This document shows positions 17,635-26,035 of a stretch of DNA of 64,000 bases, piece after piece (positions within the stretch are counted from its first letter, which is position 1; each line of letters starts with the position of its first letter). The notes beneath the pieces are model-generated. The model was not told where the DNA came from. It did not search any database and was given only the letters and a program-made list of their open reading frames with translations. Source of the DNA: BOKV01 sp041739465 (GTDB lineage: Bacteria; Pseudomonadota; Alphaproteobacteria; Rhizobiales; Rhizobiaceae); NCBI GenBank assembly GCA_041739465.1, contig JBGSNX010000008.1, positions 1 through 64,000 on the forward strand. Direction: 5' to 3'. The position numbers and the translations under genes are program-made.

Positions 17635-19644
17635 ATGACCCTCTCCCCACTCCTTATTGCCAATCGCGGCGAGATCGCCTGCCGCATCATCGCCACGGCA
17701 CGTAAACTGGGCATGGAAACGGTCGCCGTCCATTCCGATGCCGATGCAAACGCGCGCCATGTCGCCATGGCCGACCGTGCGGTACGGATTGGACCAGCAC
17801 CGGTTGGCGAGAGTTATCTGCGTGGCGAGGCAATCATCGCAGCAGCGATTGCTACGGGCGCCAAAGCCATTCATCCAGGCTACGGTTTTCTTTCGGAAAA
17901 CCCGGCCTTTGTTGAAGCCGTCGAAAATGCCGGACTTGTATTTGTCGGCCCTTCAGCTTCGGCGATCCGGGCGATGGGCCTCAAGGATGCTGCCAAAGCG
18001 TTGATGCAGGAATCGGGCGTACCAATTGTTCCAGGTTACCACGGCAAGGAACAGAACGCGGATTTTCTGGCAGGCGAAGCACATGCCATTGGCTATCCGG
18101 TCCTGATCAAGGCGCGCGCAGGGGGCGGCGGCAAGGGCATGCGACTTGTCGAGCGGGCTTCAGATTTTCACGCCGCACTTCAAGGAGCACAACGCGAGGG
18201 CGAAGCCAGTTTTGGTGACCCCAACGTACTCATCGAAAAATACATCACCAGCCCGCGCCACGTCGAAGTCCAGATCTTCGCCGATGCGCATGGCAATGTC
18301 GTGCATTTGTTCGAACGCGATTGCTCATTGCAGCGCCGCCATCAAAAGGTAATTGAGGAAGCCCCAGCCCCCGGCATGAACGACGAGACCAGAGCCGCCA
18401 TGGGTCACGCCGCCGTGGAAGCTGCAAGGGCCATCGGCTATCGCGGTGCCGGCACGGTGGAATTCATCTGCGATGGCAGCAAGGGCCTGCGTTCCGACAG
18501 TTTCTGGTTCATGGAAATGAACACCCGCTTGCAGGTCGAGCATCCGGTATCGGAGGCGATCACGGGCTTTGATTTCGTGGAACTGCAATTGTTCGTGGCT
18601 GGCGGCGGAAAACTGCCATTCACCCAGCAGGAACTGAAGATCAACGGCCATGCCTTCGAAGCGCGGCTGTATGCCGAAGATGTGCCAAGAGGATTCCTGC
18701 CGGCAACAGGTCGGCTGGCCAGGCTTGCTTTCCCTTCTGGCACTGAGTTTGAAATCGGGCCTGTGCGCGTTGACAGCGGTGTGCGCGAGGGCGATGAAAT
18801 CAGCCCATGGTACGATCCGATGATCGCAAAGCTGATTGTCCACGGCAAAGACCGCAGTACGGCGCTTGCCATGCTGCATCAGGCATTGAAAGAGTGCCGC
18901 ATTGCCGGTTCGGTCACCAATCTTGAATTCCTAAAGGCGCTTGCGCAAAATCCTGATTTTTCCGCGGGAAAGGTCGATACCGGCCTCATCGCCCGCGATC
19001 TGGAAACCCTGCTTTCAACTTCGCCGCTTCCACCCTGGGCAGACGCATTTGCAGCGATTGCTGCGCTTGGCCTGCTCTCGCCCAGGAACCCGACCGATCC
19101 ATGGGACGTCCTTACCGGCTGGCGGCTCTGGCAGCCAGACGCAATGTCGACGCTGATGATGCGCGATGGCGTGCCCATCGCCGCCCGCGCAACAGCTCTT
19201 GGCAAAAGCTGCTGGAGCGTTGTGCTCGGCGAAGCGGCGCCAATCAGGATCGAAGTTCGCCCCGACCATGGCAGTGTTTGCCAAGTCCTACACGAAGGCA
19301 CTGTCAGCAAGGCTGAATTCCAAAGGCTGCATGGCCAGCTGCATCTGTTCGTGGAAGGAAGATCGCTGGAGTATTTCCTGCCCGATCCATTGGAAGATGC
19401 ATCCGGTCCCGACCAGGGCGGTGATGCGGTTTTTGCGCCGATGCCCGGTCTAGTGAAAATCGTTCAGGCCACCGCCGGGTCGAAGGTAAAGCACGGGGAC
19501 CCGTTGCTGGTTCTGGAAGCCATGAAGATGGAACACGCGCTTTGTGCCCCTCGCGACGGCACGGTTGCGCTGGTGCTGGTGGCAGACGGTGATCAGGTCA
19601 GCGAAGGTACGCAAATGGTGACGCTGGAACCGGTTGATGCGTGA
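17635..19644 (+). CDS. mccA: Methylcrotonyl-CoA carboxylase, biotin-containing (alpha) subunit
   Basis: A 669-residue protein with an N-terminal biotin carboxylase (LLIANRGEIACRIIATARKLG), the ATP-grasp glycine loop ARAGGGGKGMR, EMNTRLQVEHPVSE in the active site, and a C-terminal biotinyl domain with the attachment motif EAMKMEH. The ATG at 17635 is preceded by GGAGGAG; the frame is open farther upstream but those starts lie inside mccB. It overlaps the following gene by 8 bases. It carboxylates its own biotin using ATP and bicarbonate and works with MccB. Confidence 0.95.
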   Translation: MTLSPLLIANRGEIACRIIATARKLGMETVAVHSDADANARHVAMADRAVRIGPAPVGESYLRGEAIIAAAIATGAKAIHPGYGFLSENPAFVEAVENAGLVFVGPSASAIRAMGLKDAAKALMQESGVPIVPGYHGKEQNADFLAGEAHAIGYPVLIKARAGGGGKGMRLVERASDFHAALQGAQREGEASFGDPNVLIEKYITSPRHVEVQIFADAHGNVVHLFERDCSLQRRHQKVIEEAPAPGMNDETRAAMGHAAVEAARAIGYRGAGTVEFICDGSKGLRSDSFWFMEMNTRLQVEHPVSEAITGFDFVELQLFVAGGGKLPFTQQELKINGHAFEARLYAEDVPRGFLPATGRLARLAFPSGTEFEIGPVRVDSGVREGDEISPWYDPMIAKLIVHGKDRSTALAMLHQALKECRIAGSVTNLEFLKALAQNPDFSAGKVDTGLIARDLETLLSTSPLPPWADAFAAIAALGLLSPRNPTDPWDVLTGWRLWQPDAMSTLMMRDGVPIAARATALGKSCWSVVLGEAAPIRIEVRPDHGSVCQVLHEGTVSKAEFQRLHGQLHLFVEGRSLEYFLPDPLEDASGPDQGGDAVFAPMPGLVKIVQATAGSKVKHGDPLLVLEAMKMEHALCAPRDGTVALVLVADGDQVSEGTQMVTLEPVDA

Positions 19645-20488
19645 ACTTGTTACGATCTTTGAAATGGGACCCCGCGACGGGCTGCAAAACGAGAAGGCGT
19701 TTGTCTCGACCCACGACAAGATCACTCTGGTCAACCTGCTATCGCAGACAGGCATTCGCAAGATCGAGGTTACAAGTTTTGTCAGCCCAAGATGGGTGCC
19801 GCAAATGGCCGACGCGGCTGATGTCCTGGATGGAATTGAGCGGTTTAGTGAAATCACATACTCCGCCTTGACGCCAAACCTGCGAGGGTTCGAGTCAGCC
19901 CTTGCAGCCGGTGCAAACGAGGTGGCCGTCTTTGCCTCCGCCTCGGAAGGTTTCAGCCGGGCAAACATCAATTGCTCGATTGAAGAAAGCCTCGAAAGAT
20001 TTGCACCTGTCCTCGCAGCAGCCAAAGCTGCAGCAATTCCTGTGCGCGGCTATGTGTCCTGTGTGACTGACTGCCCCTTTGACGGACCGACACCACCACA
20101 GGCCGTGGAAAAGGTCACTAGCGCATTGGCCACCATGGGCTGCTATCAGGTTTCGCTGGGCGACACCATCGGCCATGCCACGCCGCAATCAACCGGCGTG
20201 ATGCTGGAGGCGGTGCTGAAGGAGTTGCCAGCCGGCATGCTTGCCGGGCATTTCCACGACACCAAAGGCGCCGCGCTCGCCAATATCGAAACGGCGCTGC
20301 AAATGGGCCTTCGAACTTTCGATGCTGCCGCTGGCGGGTTGGGCGGCTGCCCCTTTGCGCCCGGCTCCAAGGGCAATGTCGCCACCGGCGCGGTGGTTGA
20401 CTACCTGGAAGCGCACGGATTTTCCACCGGCATCGACCGCCAAAAACTGGCCAAGGCGGAAGCATTCGCAATCAGTCTCAGGCAATAA
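19637..20488 (+). CDS. mvaB: Hydroxymethylglutaryl-CoA lyase
   Basis: A 283-residue TIM-barrel lyase that cleaves HMG-CoA to acetoacetate and acetyl-CoA, the last step of leucine degradation. It opens with VTIFEMGPRDGLQNEK, the HMGL-like substrate-site signature, and contains GYVSCVTDCPFDG and the family signature GLGGCPFAPGSKGN with the catalytic cysteine. The ATG at 19637 overlaps the mccA stop by 8 bases; a TTG immediately before it is ignored. A fragment of a second HMG-CoA lyase gene occurs at 41020-41196. Confidence 0.95.
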   Translation: MRELVTIFEMGPRDGLQNEKAFVSTHDKITLVNLLSQTGIRKIEVTSFVSPRWVPQMADAADVLDGIERFSEITYSALTPNLRGFESALAAGANEVAVFASASEGFSRANINCSIEESLERFAPVLAAAKAAAIPVRGYVSCVTDCPFDGPTPPQAVEKVTSALATMGCYQVSLGDTIGHATPQSTGVMLEAVLKELPAGMLAGHFHDTKGAALANIETALQMGLRTFDAAAGGLGGCPFAPGSKGNVATGAVVDYLEAHGFSTGIDRQKLAKAEAFAISLRQ

Positions 20489-20493
20489 AGAGG

Positions 20494-20521
20494 GGCCGGC
20501 ATCCACGAAGGGACACCGGCC
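20494..20521. terminator. Hairpin between converging mvaB and RTX genes
   Basis: GGCCGGCATCC and GGACACCGGCC form an imperfect stem 6 bases after the mvaB stop, followed by AGTTTCT. A second hairpin, TGGCGGG at 20575-20581 with CCCGCCA at 20597-20603, lies 9 bases beyond the stop of the RTX gene. Together they plausibly end both convergent transcripts, though neither has a long T run. Confidence 0.5.
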
Positions 20522-20611
20522 AGTTTCTGACCCGTCGGCAAGAAGATAAACGGATCAGGCTGTCTTGTTTCCGCTGGCGGGAGGGGAGCAAGACCACCCG
20601 CCATCCGGTCG

Positions 20612-22483
20612 TCAGGCGTACAGGAAATGGTCCTCCGTAAGGCTGTTGATGTCGAAGTTCGAGATTGTGAGGGACGAGGAATCGCCAAGGCTGATAAGGA
20701 TATCGGCCTCGGTCTGGGAGCAAGCCTTCAATACCGAGTCGAAATCGGCAAAGCCGAAACCGCCAAGCAGGATTGAATCCTCAAGCGCGAAGTCCGAAAC
20801 CCGGTCTGAGCCCGCACCATCCTTGGCATCGAAACAGAAAACATCCGCCCCGGCGCCGCCAAGGAGGCTGTCGGACCCCACGCCTCCGGCCAGAAGGTCA
20901 AGACCCTCGCCGCCGGACAGGTAGTCATTGCCCGAACCGCCAAGCAGGACATCATCACCCGAACCGCCATTCAGCCGATCATTGTGGGCGCCGCCATCCA
21001 GGTAGTCATTGCCGGTCCCGCCGGTCAACTGGTCCTGGCCTTCACCGCCGAACAGGACATCATCGCCCGCATGGCCGTCGAGGATGTCATTGCCGGTTTC
21101 ACCCGACAGGTCGTCATCGCCCGAATTGCCGTTTAGCGTGTCATTACCCGAACCGCCGATCAGCGTGTCATTTCCAGCATCGCCGGTGAGGATGTCGTCA
21201 TCGCTGCCACCCCAGAGCGTGTCATTGCCCGAACCACCAAAAAGCTGGTCCTTGCCCGCATCGCCATACAGCGTGTCGTCGTCGGCTCCGCCTTCAAGCC
21301 GGTCGTCGCCACTTCCGCCCCACAGCTTGTCGCTGCCGGAATCGCCGATCAGCACGTCATTGCCATCGTCGCCCGAGAGGGAATCGTCACCGGAATTGCC
21401 GTTGAGCTTGTCGTTTCCGCGACCGCCCGAAAGCGAGTCATTGCCCGAGTCTCCCTTCATGACGTCGTTGCCGTCATTGCCGGAAAGCTTGTCGTCGCCG
21501 GAATTGCCATTCAGCGTATCATTGCCGATGCCGCCATCGATGATGTCATTGCCGCCAACGCCGTAAATGGTGTCGTCGCCGTCACCGCCATAGATGACAT
21601 CGTCATCGGACACTGGCAGTTTAGGGGCAGAAGACTGAGGAACCAGTGCCTGGGTATTGGTGCGGCCGATCTCGACCAGGATGATCGCATCATCATAGTC
21701 CTTGTCGCCACCACCCCACAGATCTTCAAAGCCGATCAGCAACTTGCCGGTCAGCGTATCCGCCCGCGCAACAACGTGCGAGTAGCGGTCGGCATTGGGC
21801 AGGTACTTGTTTTCGTCAGTGGCGATCGAATGGAAGGTTGACGCCCCATACTGGCTCTTGATCAGTGTTGCGACGCCGGTTGTGTCGTTGACATGCCAAA
21901 GGTTGAGTTCGGCATCGCCAATGCTGGCCTTTCCGCCCTTGCCGTCGCGCAGTTCGAAATGACCGGTCTTGCCCGAAAGCAGGCTCTGATTGAGCGAGCC
22001 CTGGCCAAACGCATTCGGCGATACGAAGAAGCCCAACTGAGCACCTTCGCTGATCGCAAATGTCACACTGGTCTTGCCGGCAACAAGATCGCCGCCGCTT
22101 CCGGTCTTGGAGGCATTTGCAAACAGCACATTCACGTTGGAAATCGAGCCATCGCGGCCGATCTCGTAGACGCCAAGCGCATTCATGAAGCCCGCGCCTT
22201 CATCGACGAAGGTGACTGTGGCAGTGGTGGCCGAAACCATCTTCATGTTGCTCATGTCGACATAGGCCGGCTTTCCATTACCATAGATGATGTCATTGCC
22301 GGCCTGGCCATAGAGTTTGTCATTTCCCGCGCCACCGAAGACTTCATCGTCTCCGGAAAGCGCCTGGATGATGTCATTTCCGCCCGCTCCGGAAATTACT
22401 TCCGAGCGGCCGGTTCCCGTCAGATTGTCGGCTGAATTGGTGCCGAGAATTGACGAAATGTTCATGCTGGTATCAACAGACAC
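20612..22483 (-). CDS. RTX calcium-binding protein with DUF4114 domain, linked to alginate genes
   Basis: A 623-residue acidic protein. A short block of GGxGxD repeats at about 17-70 is followed by a DUF4114-like domain (about 75-285, ending FEDLWGGGDKDYDDAIILVE). Some two dozen nonapeptide repeats of the form GGSGNDTLx occupy about 300-560. A non-repetitive tail ends in a hydrophobic LTEDHFLYA. There is no N-terminal signal peptide; RTX proteins of this layout leave by type I secretion using a C-terminal signal. It starts 27 bases after algD and is therefore probably cotranscribed. No epimerase or lyase domain is visible. It could be a Ca2+-dependent matrix or adhesin protein associated with the polysaccharide. 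No type I secretion genes are nearby. Confidence 0.85.
   Translation of the reverse strand: MSVDTSMNISSILGTNSADNLTGTGRSEVISGAGGNDIIQALSGDDEVFGGAGNDKLYGQAGNDIIYGNGKPAYVDMSNMKMVSATTATVTFVDEGAGFMNALGVYEIGRDGSISNVNVLFANASKTGSGGDLVAGKTSVTFAISEGAQLGFFVSPNAFGQGSLNQSLLSGKTGHFELRDGKGGKASIGDAELNLWHVNDTTGVATLIKSQYGASTFHSIATDENKYLPNADRYSHVVARADTLTGKLLIGFEDLWGGGDKDYDDAIILVEIGRTNTQALVPQSSAPKLPVSDDDVIYGGDGDDTIYGVGGNDIIDGGIGNDTLNGNSGDDKLSGNDGNDVMKGDSGNDSLSGGRGNDKLNGNSGDDSLSGDDGNDVLIGDSGSDKLWGGSGDDRLEGGADDDTLYGDAGKDQLFGGSGNDTLWGGSDDDILTGDAGNDTLIGGSGNDTLNGNSGDDDLSGETGNDILDGHAGDDVLFGGEGQDQLTGGTGNDYLDGGAHNDRLNGGSGDDVLLGGSGNDYLSGGEGLDLLAGGVGSDSLLGGAGADVFCFDAKDGAGSDRVSDFALEDSILLGGFGFADFDSVLKACSQTEADILISLGDSSSLTISNFDINSLTEDHFLYA
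20803..21600 (-). repeat. Degenerate ~27-bp tandem repeats encoding RTX nonapeptides
   Basis: The coding sequence is built from about 27-base units encoding GGxGxDxLx. The repeats are degenerate and in frame, reflecting protein selection rather than a separate DNA element. Confidence 0.85.
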
Positions 22484-22510
22484 ATTCTTACTCCTTGTTT
22501 TCGTTGGATA

Positions 22511-23914
22511 TTACCAGCCGATGCCCTGGTAGCCTTCGGTCTGCGGCTTGTCGCCGTACAGGCGCACGAGATCGATGATCCCGACTTGTCCAAGACGTTG
22601 GGCAACCGCTACCTGGATTTCGGTGGTCTTCTGGGTGACGATGACGACATCGGACTGGTCGAGCACCGCAAGGCAGCTGGAGCGCAGCATTTGTGGCAAT
22701 GCCATCACCGTCGGCTCGAGATGCGGGCAGACATTGCGCACATACTCAAACTGGTTGTCGACGCGGGTTTCTGCGCCGATGGCGGGATCGTAGGCGCAAA
22801 CTTCATAGCCCTCGCAAACGAGTTGGTTGATGACCTCAAGGATCGGGCTTTCGCGCAGATCATCGGTACCGGTCTTGAACGCGAGGCCGAGCACGCCGAT
22901 GCGCTTTGCACCGCTGTCGCGAACCATTTGCGCCGCCTTGTCGATCTGGATGACGTTGGATGCGCCAAGGCTGCGGATGAGCGGCGTGCGCACTTCGAGC
23001 TGATCGGCGAGGTGGGCGACAGCGCGCACTTCCTTTGGAAGGCATGAGCCACCAAACGCAAAGCCGGGCTTGAGATAATAAGGCGAGAGATTGAGCTTCG
23101 TGTCCTTGACGAAGATGTCCATCACCTTGTGGCTGTCGATTTCGAGCGGCTTGCAGATGCGGCCGATCTCGTTGGCGAAAGTCACCTTTGTCGCGTGCCA
23201 AACATTGTCGACATACTTCACCATCTCCGCCACTTCGATGCTGGTCAGCAACGGATTGGCATCGACCGGCAGGTAGATCGCGGCAACGATGGCAGCAGCG
23301 CGCTCGTCATTTGCGCCAATGACTGTTTTCGGTGGCGCGTCAAAATCGGCAATTGCCGTGCCTTCGCGCAGGAATTCAGGATTGAAGCAGACGCCGAAGT
23401 CGCGGCCCATCTTCAAGCCGGAAGCCGCCTCGATTTCCGGAACCATGACCTCCAATGTGGTCTTTGGCGGAATCGAACAGCGCATCACCACGACGTGGTA
23501 CTCGCCCTTGAGGGCAATGCCCCTGCCGATCGCCTGGGCGGCGGCAATGATGTAGCGGTAGTCGCAGCCACCGTCTTCGCTGGTCGGCGTGCCAACCGAA
23601 ACGAACGTGACGTCGGTTTTCGTCACTGCCTCGACAATGTCGGTGGTGGCGCTGATCAAACCGTTGTCCACGCCTTCGGCTAGATATGCACCGAGGTTTT
23701 CCTCGTGGATTGGCGACTTGCCTGCAGCGATCTGCGCGGCCTTGATCGCATCAACATCAACTCCAACGATGCGGTGGCCAAGCTTGGCGAGGCAGGCGGT
23801 GGAGACGGCGCCGACATAGCCAAGACCAATGACGGAAATGGATGGAAGTACGGTTGCCGTTTCGGTTTGTGGCGCGGTGTAGTCAAACTCGTATTTGCGT
23901 GTCAGGGCGTTCAT
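22511..23914 (-). CDS. algD: GDP-mannose 6-dehydrogenase (AlgD-like)
   Basis: A 466-residue nucleotide-sugar dehydrogenase producing GDP-mannuronate, the alginate precursor. The NAD motif GLGYVG starts at residue 30, NPEFLREGTAIADFD at 178-192, the catalytic Cys291 in FGGSCLPKE, and the central helix VEVAEMIKY-like EVAEMVKYVDNVWHATKVTFANEIG. These blocks match Pseudomonas AlgD (NVWHAAKVTFANEIG, KLNLSxYYxxPGFAFGGSCLPK) more closely than UDP-glucose dehydrogenases, and the gene context is alginate-type. The ATG at 23914 follows AGAGGA; an upstream in-frame ATG at 23956 lacks one. A sigma-54-like promoter lies at 23960-23975. Confidence 0.88.
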   Translation of the reverse strand: MNALTRKYEFDYTAPQTETATVLPSISVIGLGYVGAVSTACLAKLGHRIVGVDVDAIKAAQIAAGKSPIHEENLGAYLAEGVDNGLISATTDIVEAVTKTDVTFVSVGTPTSEDGGCDYRYIIAAAQAIGRGIALKGEYHVVVMRCSIPPKTTLEVMVPEIEAASGLKMGRDFGVCFNPEFLREGTAIADFDAPPKTVIGANDERAAAIVAAIYLPVDANPLLTSIEVAEMVKYVDNVWHATKVTFANEIGRICKPLEIDSHKVMDIFVKDTKLNLSPYYLKPGFAFGGSCLPKEVRAVAHLADQLEVRTPLIRSLGASNVIQIDKAAQMVRDSGAKRIGVLGLAFKTGTDDLRESPILEVINQLVCEGYEVCAYDPAIGAETRVDNQFEYVRNVCPHLEPTVMALPQMLRSSCLAVLDQSDVVIVTQKTTEIQVAVAQRLGQVGIIDLVRLYGDKPQTEGYQGIGW

Positions 23915-23959
23915 TTGTTTTTCCTCTCGGTGTTGGTGAAGACCACTGAAATTCACTGT

Positions 23960-23975
23960 TCCAAGAAGCGTGCCA
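23960..23975 (-). promoter_or_regulatory. Candidate sigma-54 promoter of algD (imperfect -12)
   Basis: The minus strand reads TGGCACG-cttc-TTGGA. The -24 element is a perfect match to TGGCACG, and the spacing is right. The -12 element is TTGGA instead of TTGCA, losing the usually invariant GC. The start would fall near 23948, 34 bases before the algD ATG. Confidence 0.5.
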
Positions 23976-24063
23976 CGCCTGCAGAAAATCTATCTATCTG
24001 TTTTTGTTATACTTTTTTGAGGCCTCTTTGTTTCTTGCATGTTGCGGGTTTGCGCATTGGAAA

Positions 24064-24076
24064 TCGCGATTCGCGT
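24064..24076. promoter_or_regulatory. Weak dyad resembling the alg enhancer sites
   Basis: TCGCG-ATT-CGCGT is a near-palindrome with the same 5-3-5 geometry as TCGCA-AAA-TGCGA at 30143 and TCGCA-AAA-AGCGA at 34071. It is centred about 122 bases upstream of the predicted algD start site. The match is partial. Confidence 0.3.
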
Positions 24077-24084
24077 TCCGCAAC

Positions 24085-26022
24085 TCACCTGGAGGTGCGC
24101 GCCAACCCGAACAGCGGCGAAGCGGAAAGATAGTTTTGTGCGCTATCGAACGACCAGTTCTGCAGTGTCCTGCAACCCTTGGCCGAGCAGGCCAGCAAGG
24201 TAAGTTTAAGGTCAAATTCCGCCGCCGGATCAAACAGCAGACCCTGCGCCAGATCCTGGTCGCCAGCCGCCATCGGCAATTTTCGGGCGAAACGCTGATG
24301 CATCAGCGGCGTGGCAAAGCGCACGAAACCGGCGCCGGGAAACCACTTGGCGCTGACAGGTCCCTTGCCGTCCATTTCGCGCGGCAGGGCTATGCCATTG
24401 CCAAGCAACCAATCCAACCGGCTTCTGGTCTGGGCGACTTTATCCGCATCGATCTCGTATGCCGAAAGGCCCATCAATGTGATGCCGGCGTGATTGAGAT
24501 CCTCGCGTGGCGCCGCGCCATCAGCCTTGCGGGCTGGCATGCTCTTGGAGATTTTCTGCGGCGCATTCCAGCCCGCATAATATTGCTGAGGCCAGTAGCG
24601 CCAAAGCGCGCCGTTGGCATCTGCCTCCCATGTGGAGAGAAACCGGCCGGCGAGCTCGGTACCGCGATTTTGCCATTCGGGATTTGCCGCGATACGCCCG
24701 GCATGTTCGATCACCGGCGCAAATGCCAATTGCCAATTCCACGGCGACCACATCCCGTCATAGCGAAAGTTGATGCCGTAAGGCGTGCGGTAAAGTCCGG
24801 CCTCGCGGTCAAACAACGGCTCATACTCTTTTGCGAGGCAAACCGAATTGGTGTCGATTTCGCTTCTCAGCGCATCACAGCCTTCACCCAACTTGCTGCA
24901 AGCAGCCACGAGCGAGGATTGGATCATTGCCTGGTTGATCAGGAATGAGACCGGGCTGCGTTGATCCTCAGAATAGATGCGTGAAGCCCAGCCGCAGCCG
25001 GGATTGTTGGCTCCACCAATGCCAGTGGACTGGTTACGTCTTGCAAGCGTATCTGCCATCGCGCGCTTGGCGAGGTCGGCAAAAACCCCGTGTCCTGTCT
25101 TGGCAAAAAGCTCGGCGGCAAGCCTCGTGCGGTAGCTCTGGCTCCAGCTTTGCGTCCCCGCCTCGTCACTGGCATGTGCGCCAGGTTCACCCGTTTCGCG
25201 AAGCAACATCGCAGAAACAGCATGGAAGAACTGCCGTGCAGCCGGCGTTCCGGAAACCGAAAGAACCGTGAATTCACCCTTGGCTGCACCATCCACGCCA
25301 CTGACCGGAATTTCATCGGCTTGGCTCTGCGCCAAAGGGCTCAGCACGCCCTTGTCATCGAGGAAATAAACGTCCGATCCGCCAAGAGGATCGCAGGCAA
25401 GCTCCAGCGCCAGTCCGCCACGCACTTCCCTTGATGAAAGGAGGATGCAGCCTTCCGCTGTTCCGATCTGCTGGCTCTGGAGCGGATCGAGCATGCCATC
25501 TGCGCTGCGACCCATCGCATGAAACGCATAACGGCCGCCTGCCGAAGTTTCTTCGCTCCAGCGAAGGCCGGAATCGTCAAAACCGGTCACCGAAACGATG
25601 GTATCGCGCGGCCAGTTCCGGACGGTCCGGCCATCAACAACCAGTTCCACCTTCGACTTCGGCCCCTTGCCACTGCGCAGGACCGCCACTTCACCGCGGC
25701 GCGAAAGGCGAAGCGAACGAATGCGCGAAACCTCGTCTTCGGCAAACCCGCTGATGACTATCTCGCCGTCGATCTCGACTTGCGGACGAAACGCGGCGGC
25801 TGGCCAATGCTTCACCATGGTCCTCCCGCCTGCCTGCGTCACGGAAATCAAGCCTTCCCGCTCGACACTGCCCCGGCGGGCAAGGCCGGTGGATGTATTG
25901 TAGACAAGACCGCTGGACGGGATGGAAAGTTCCCATCCCTCGAACGTCTGCTCCGCGGCAAGAGTGCTGCAAGCAGAGGCGGCCAGCGCTGCAAACGCGC
26001 TGGCCAGGATTTTACCCTTCAT
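24085..26022 (-). CDS. Exported protein of unknown function in the alginate operon
   Basis: A 645-residue protein starting MKGKILASAFAALAASACSTLAAE, a Sec signal; a lipoprotein cut before Cys18 is possible but the lipobox is not canonical. The first ~240 residues look beta-rich. From about 300 onward the sequence is helix- and aromatic-rich with WSQSYRTRLAAELFAKTG, YRTPYGINFRYDGMWSPWNW and DLNHAGITLMGLSAYE, which resembles the alpha/alpha-toroid proteins that include polysaccharide lyases and C5-epimerases. I cannot assign it to a family. Many cysteines suit a periplasmic location. It follows algI after 13 bases and occupies the place where canonical clusters carry algG, algX and algL, so a polymer-modifying or -degrading role is a reasonable guess only. 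Confidence 0.8.
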   Translation of the reverse strand: MKGKILASAFAALAASACSTLAAEQTFEGWELSIPSSGLVYNTSTGLARRGSVEREGLISVTQAGGRTMVKHWPAAAFRPQVEIDGEIVISGFAEDEVSRIRSLRLSRRGEVAVLRSGKGPKSKVELVVDGRTVRNWPRDTIVSVTGFDDSGLRWSEETSAGGRYAFHAMGRSADGMLDPLQSQQIGTAEGCILLSSREVRGGLALELACDPLGGSDVYFLDDKGVLSPLAQSQADEIPVSGVDGAAKGEFTVLSVSGTPAARQFFHAVSAMLLRETGEPGAHASDEAGTQSWSQSYRTRLAAELFAKTGHGVFADLAKRAMADTLARRNQSTGIGGANNPGCGWASRIYSEDQRSPVSFLINQAMIQSSLVAACSKLGEGCDALRSEIDTNSVCLAKEYEPLFDREAGLYRTPYGINFRYDGMWSPWNWQLAFAPVIEHAGRIAANPEWQNRGTELAGRFLSTWEADANGALWRYWPQQYYAGWNAPQKISKSMPARKADGAAPREDLNHAGITLMGLSAYEIDADKVAQTRSRLDWLLGNGIALPREMDGKGPVSAKWFPGAGFVRFATPLMHQRFARKLPMAAGDQDLAQGLLFDPAAEFDLKLTLLACSAKGCRTLQNWSFDSAQNYLSASPLFGLARTSR

Positions 26023-26035
26023 CGGAATTTTCCCT

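Noticed and set aside
20803..21600. Regular ~27-bp repeats considered as a CRISPR or minisatellite
   Set aside because: The repeats are in frame, degenerate at synonymous positions and encode RTX nonapeptides; there are no uniform repeats with unique spacers.
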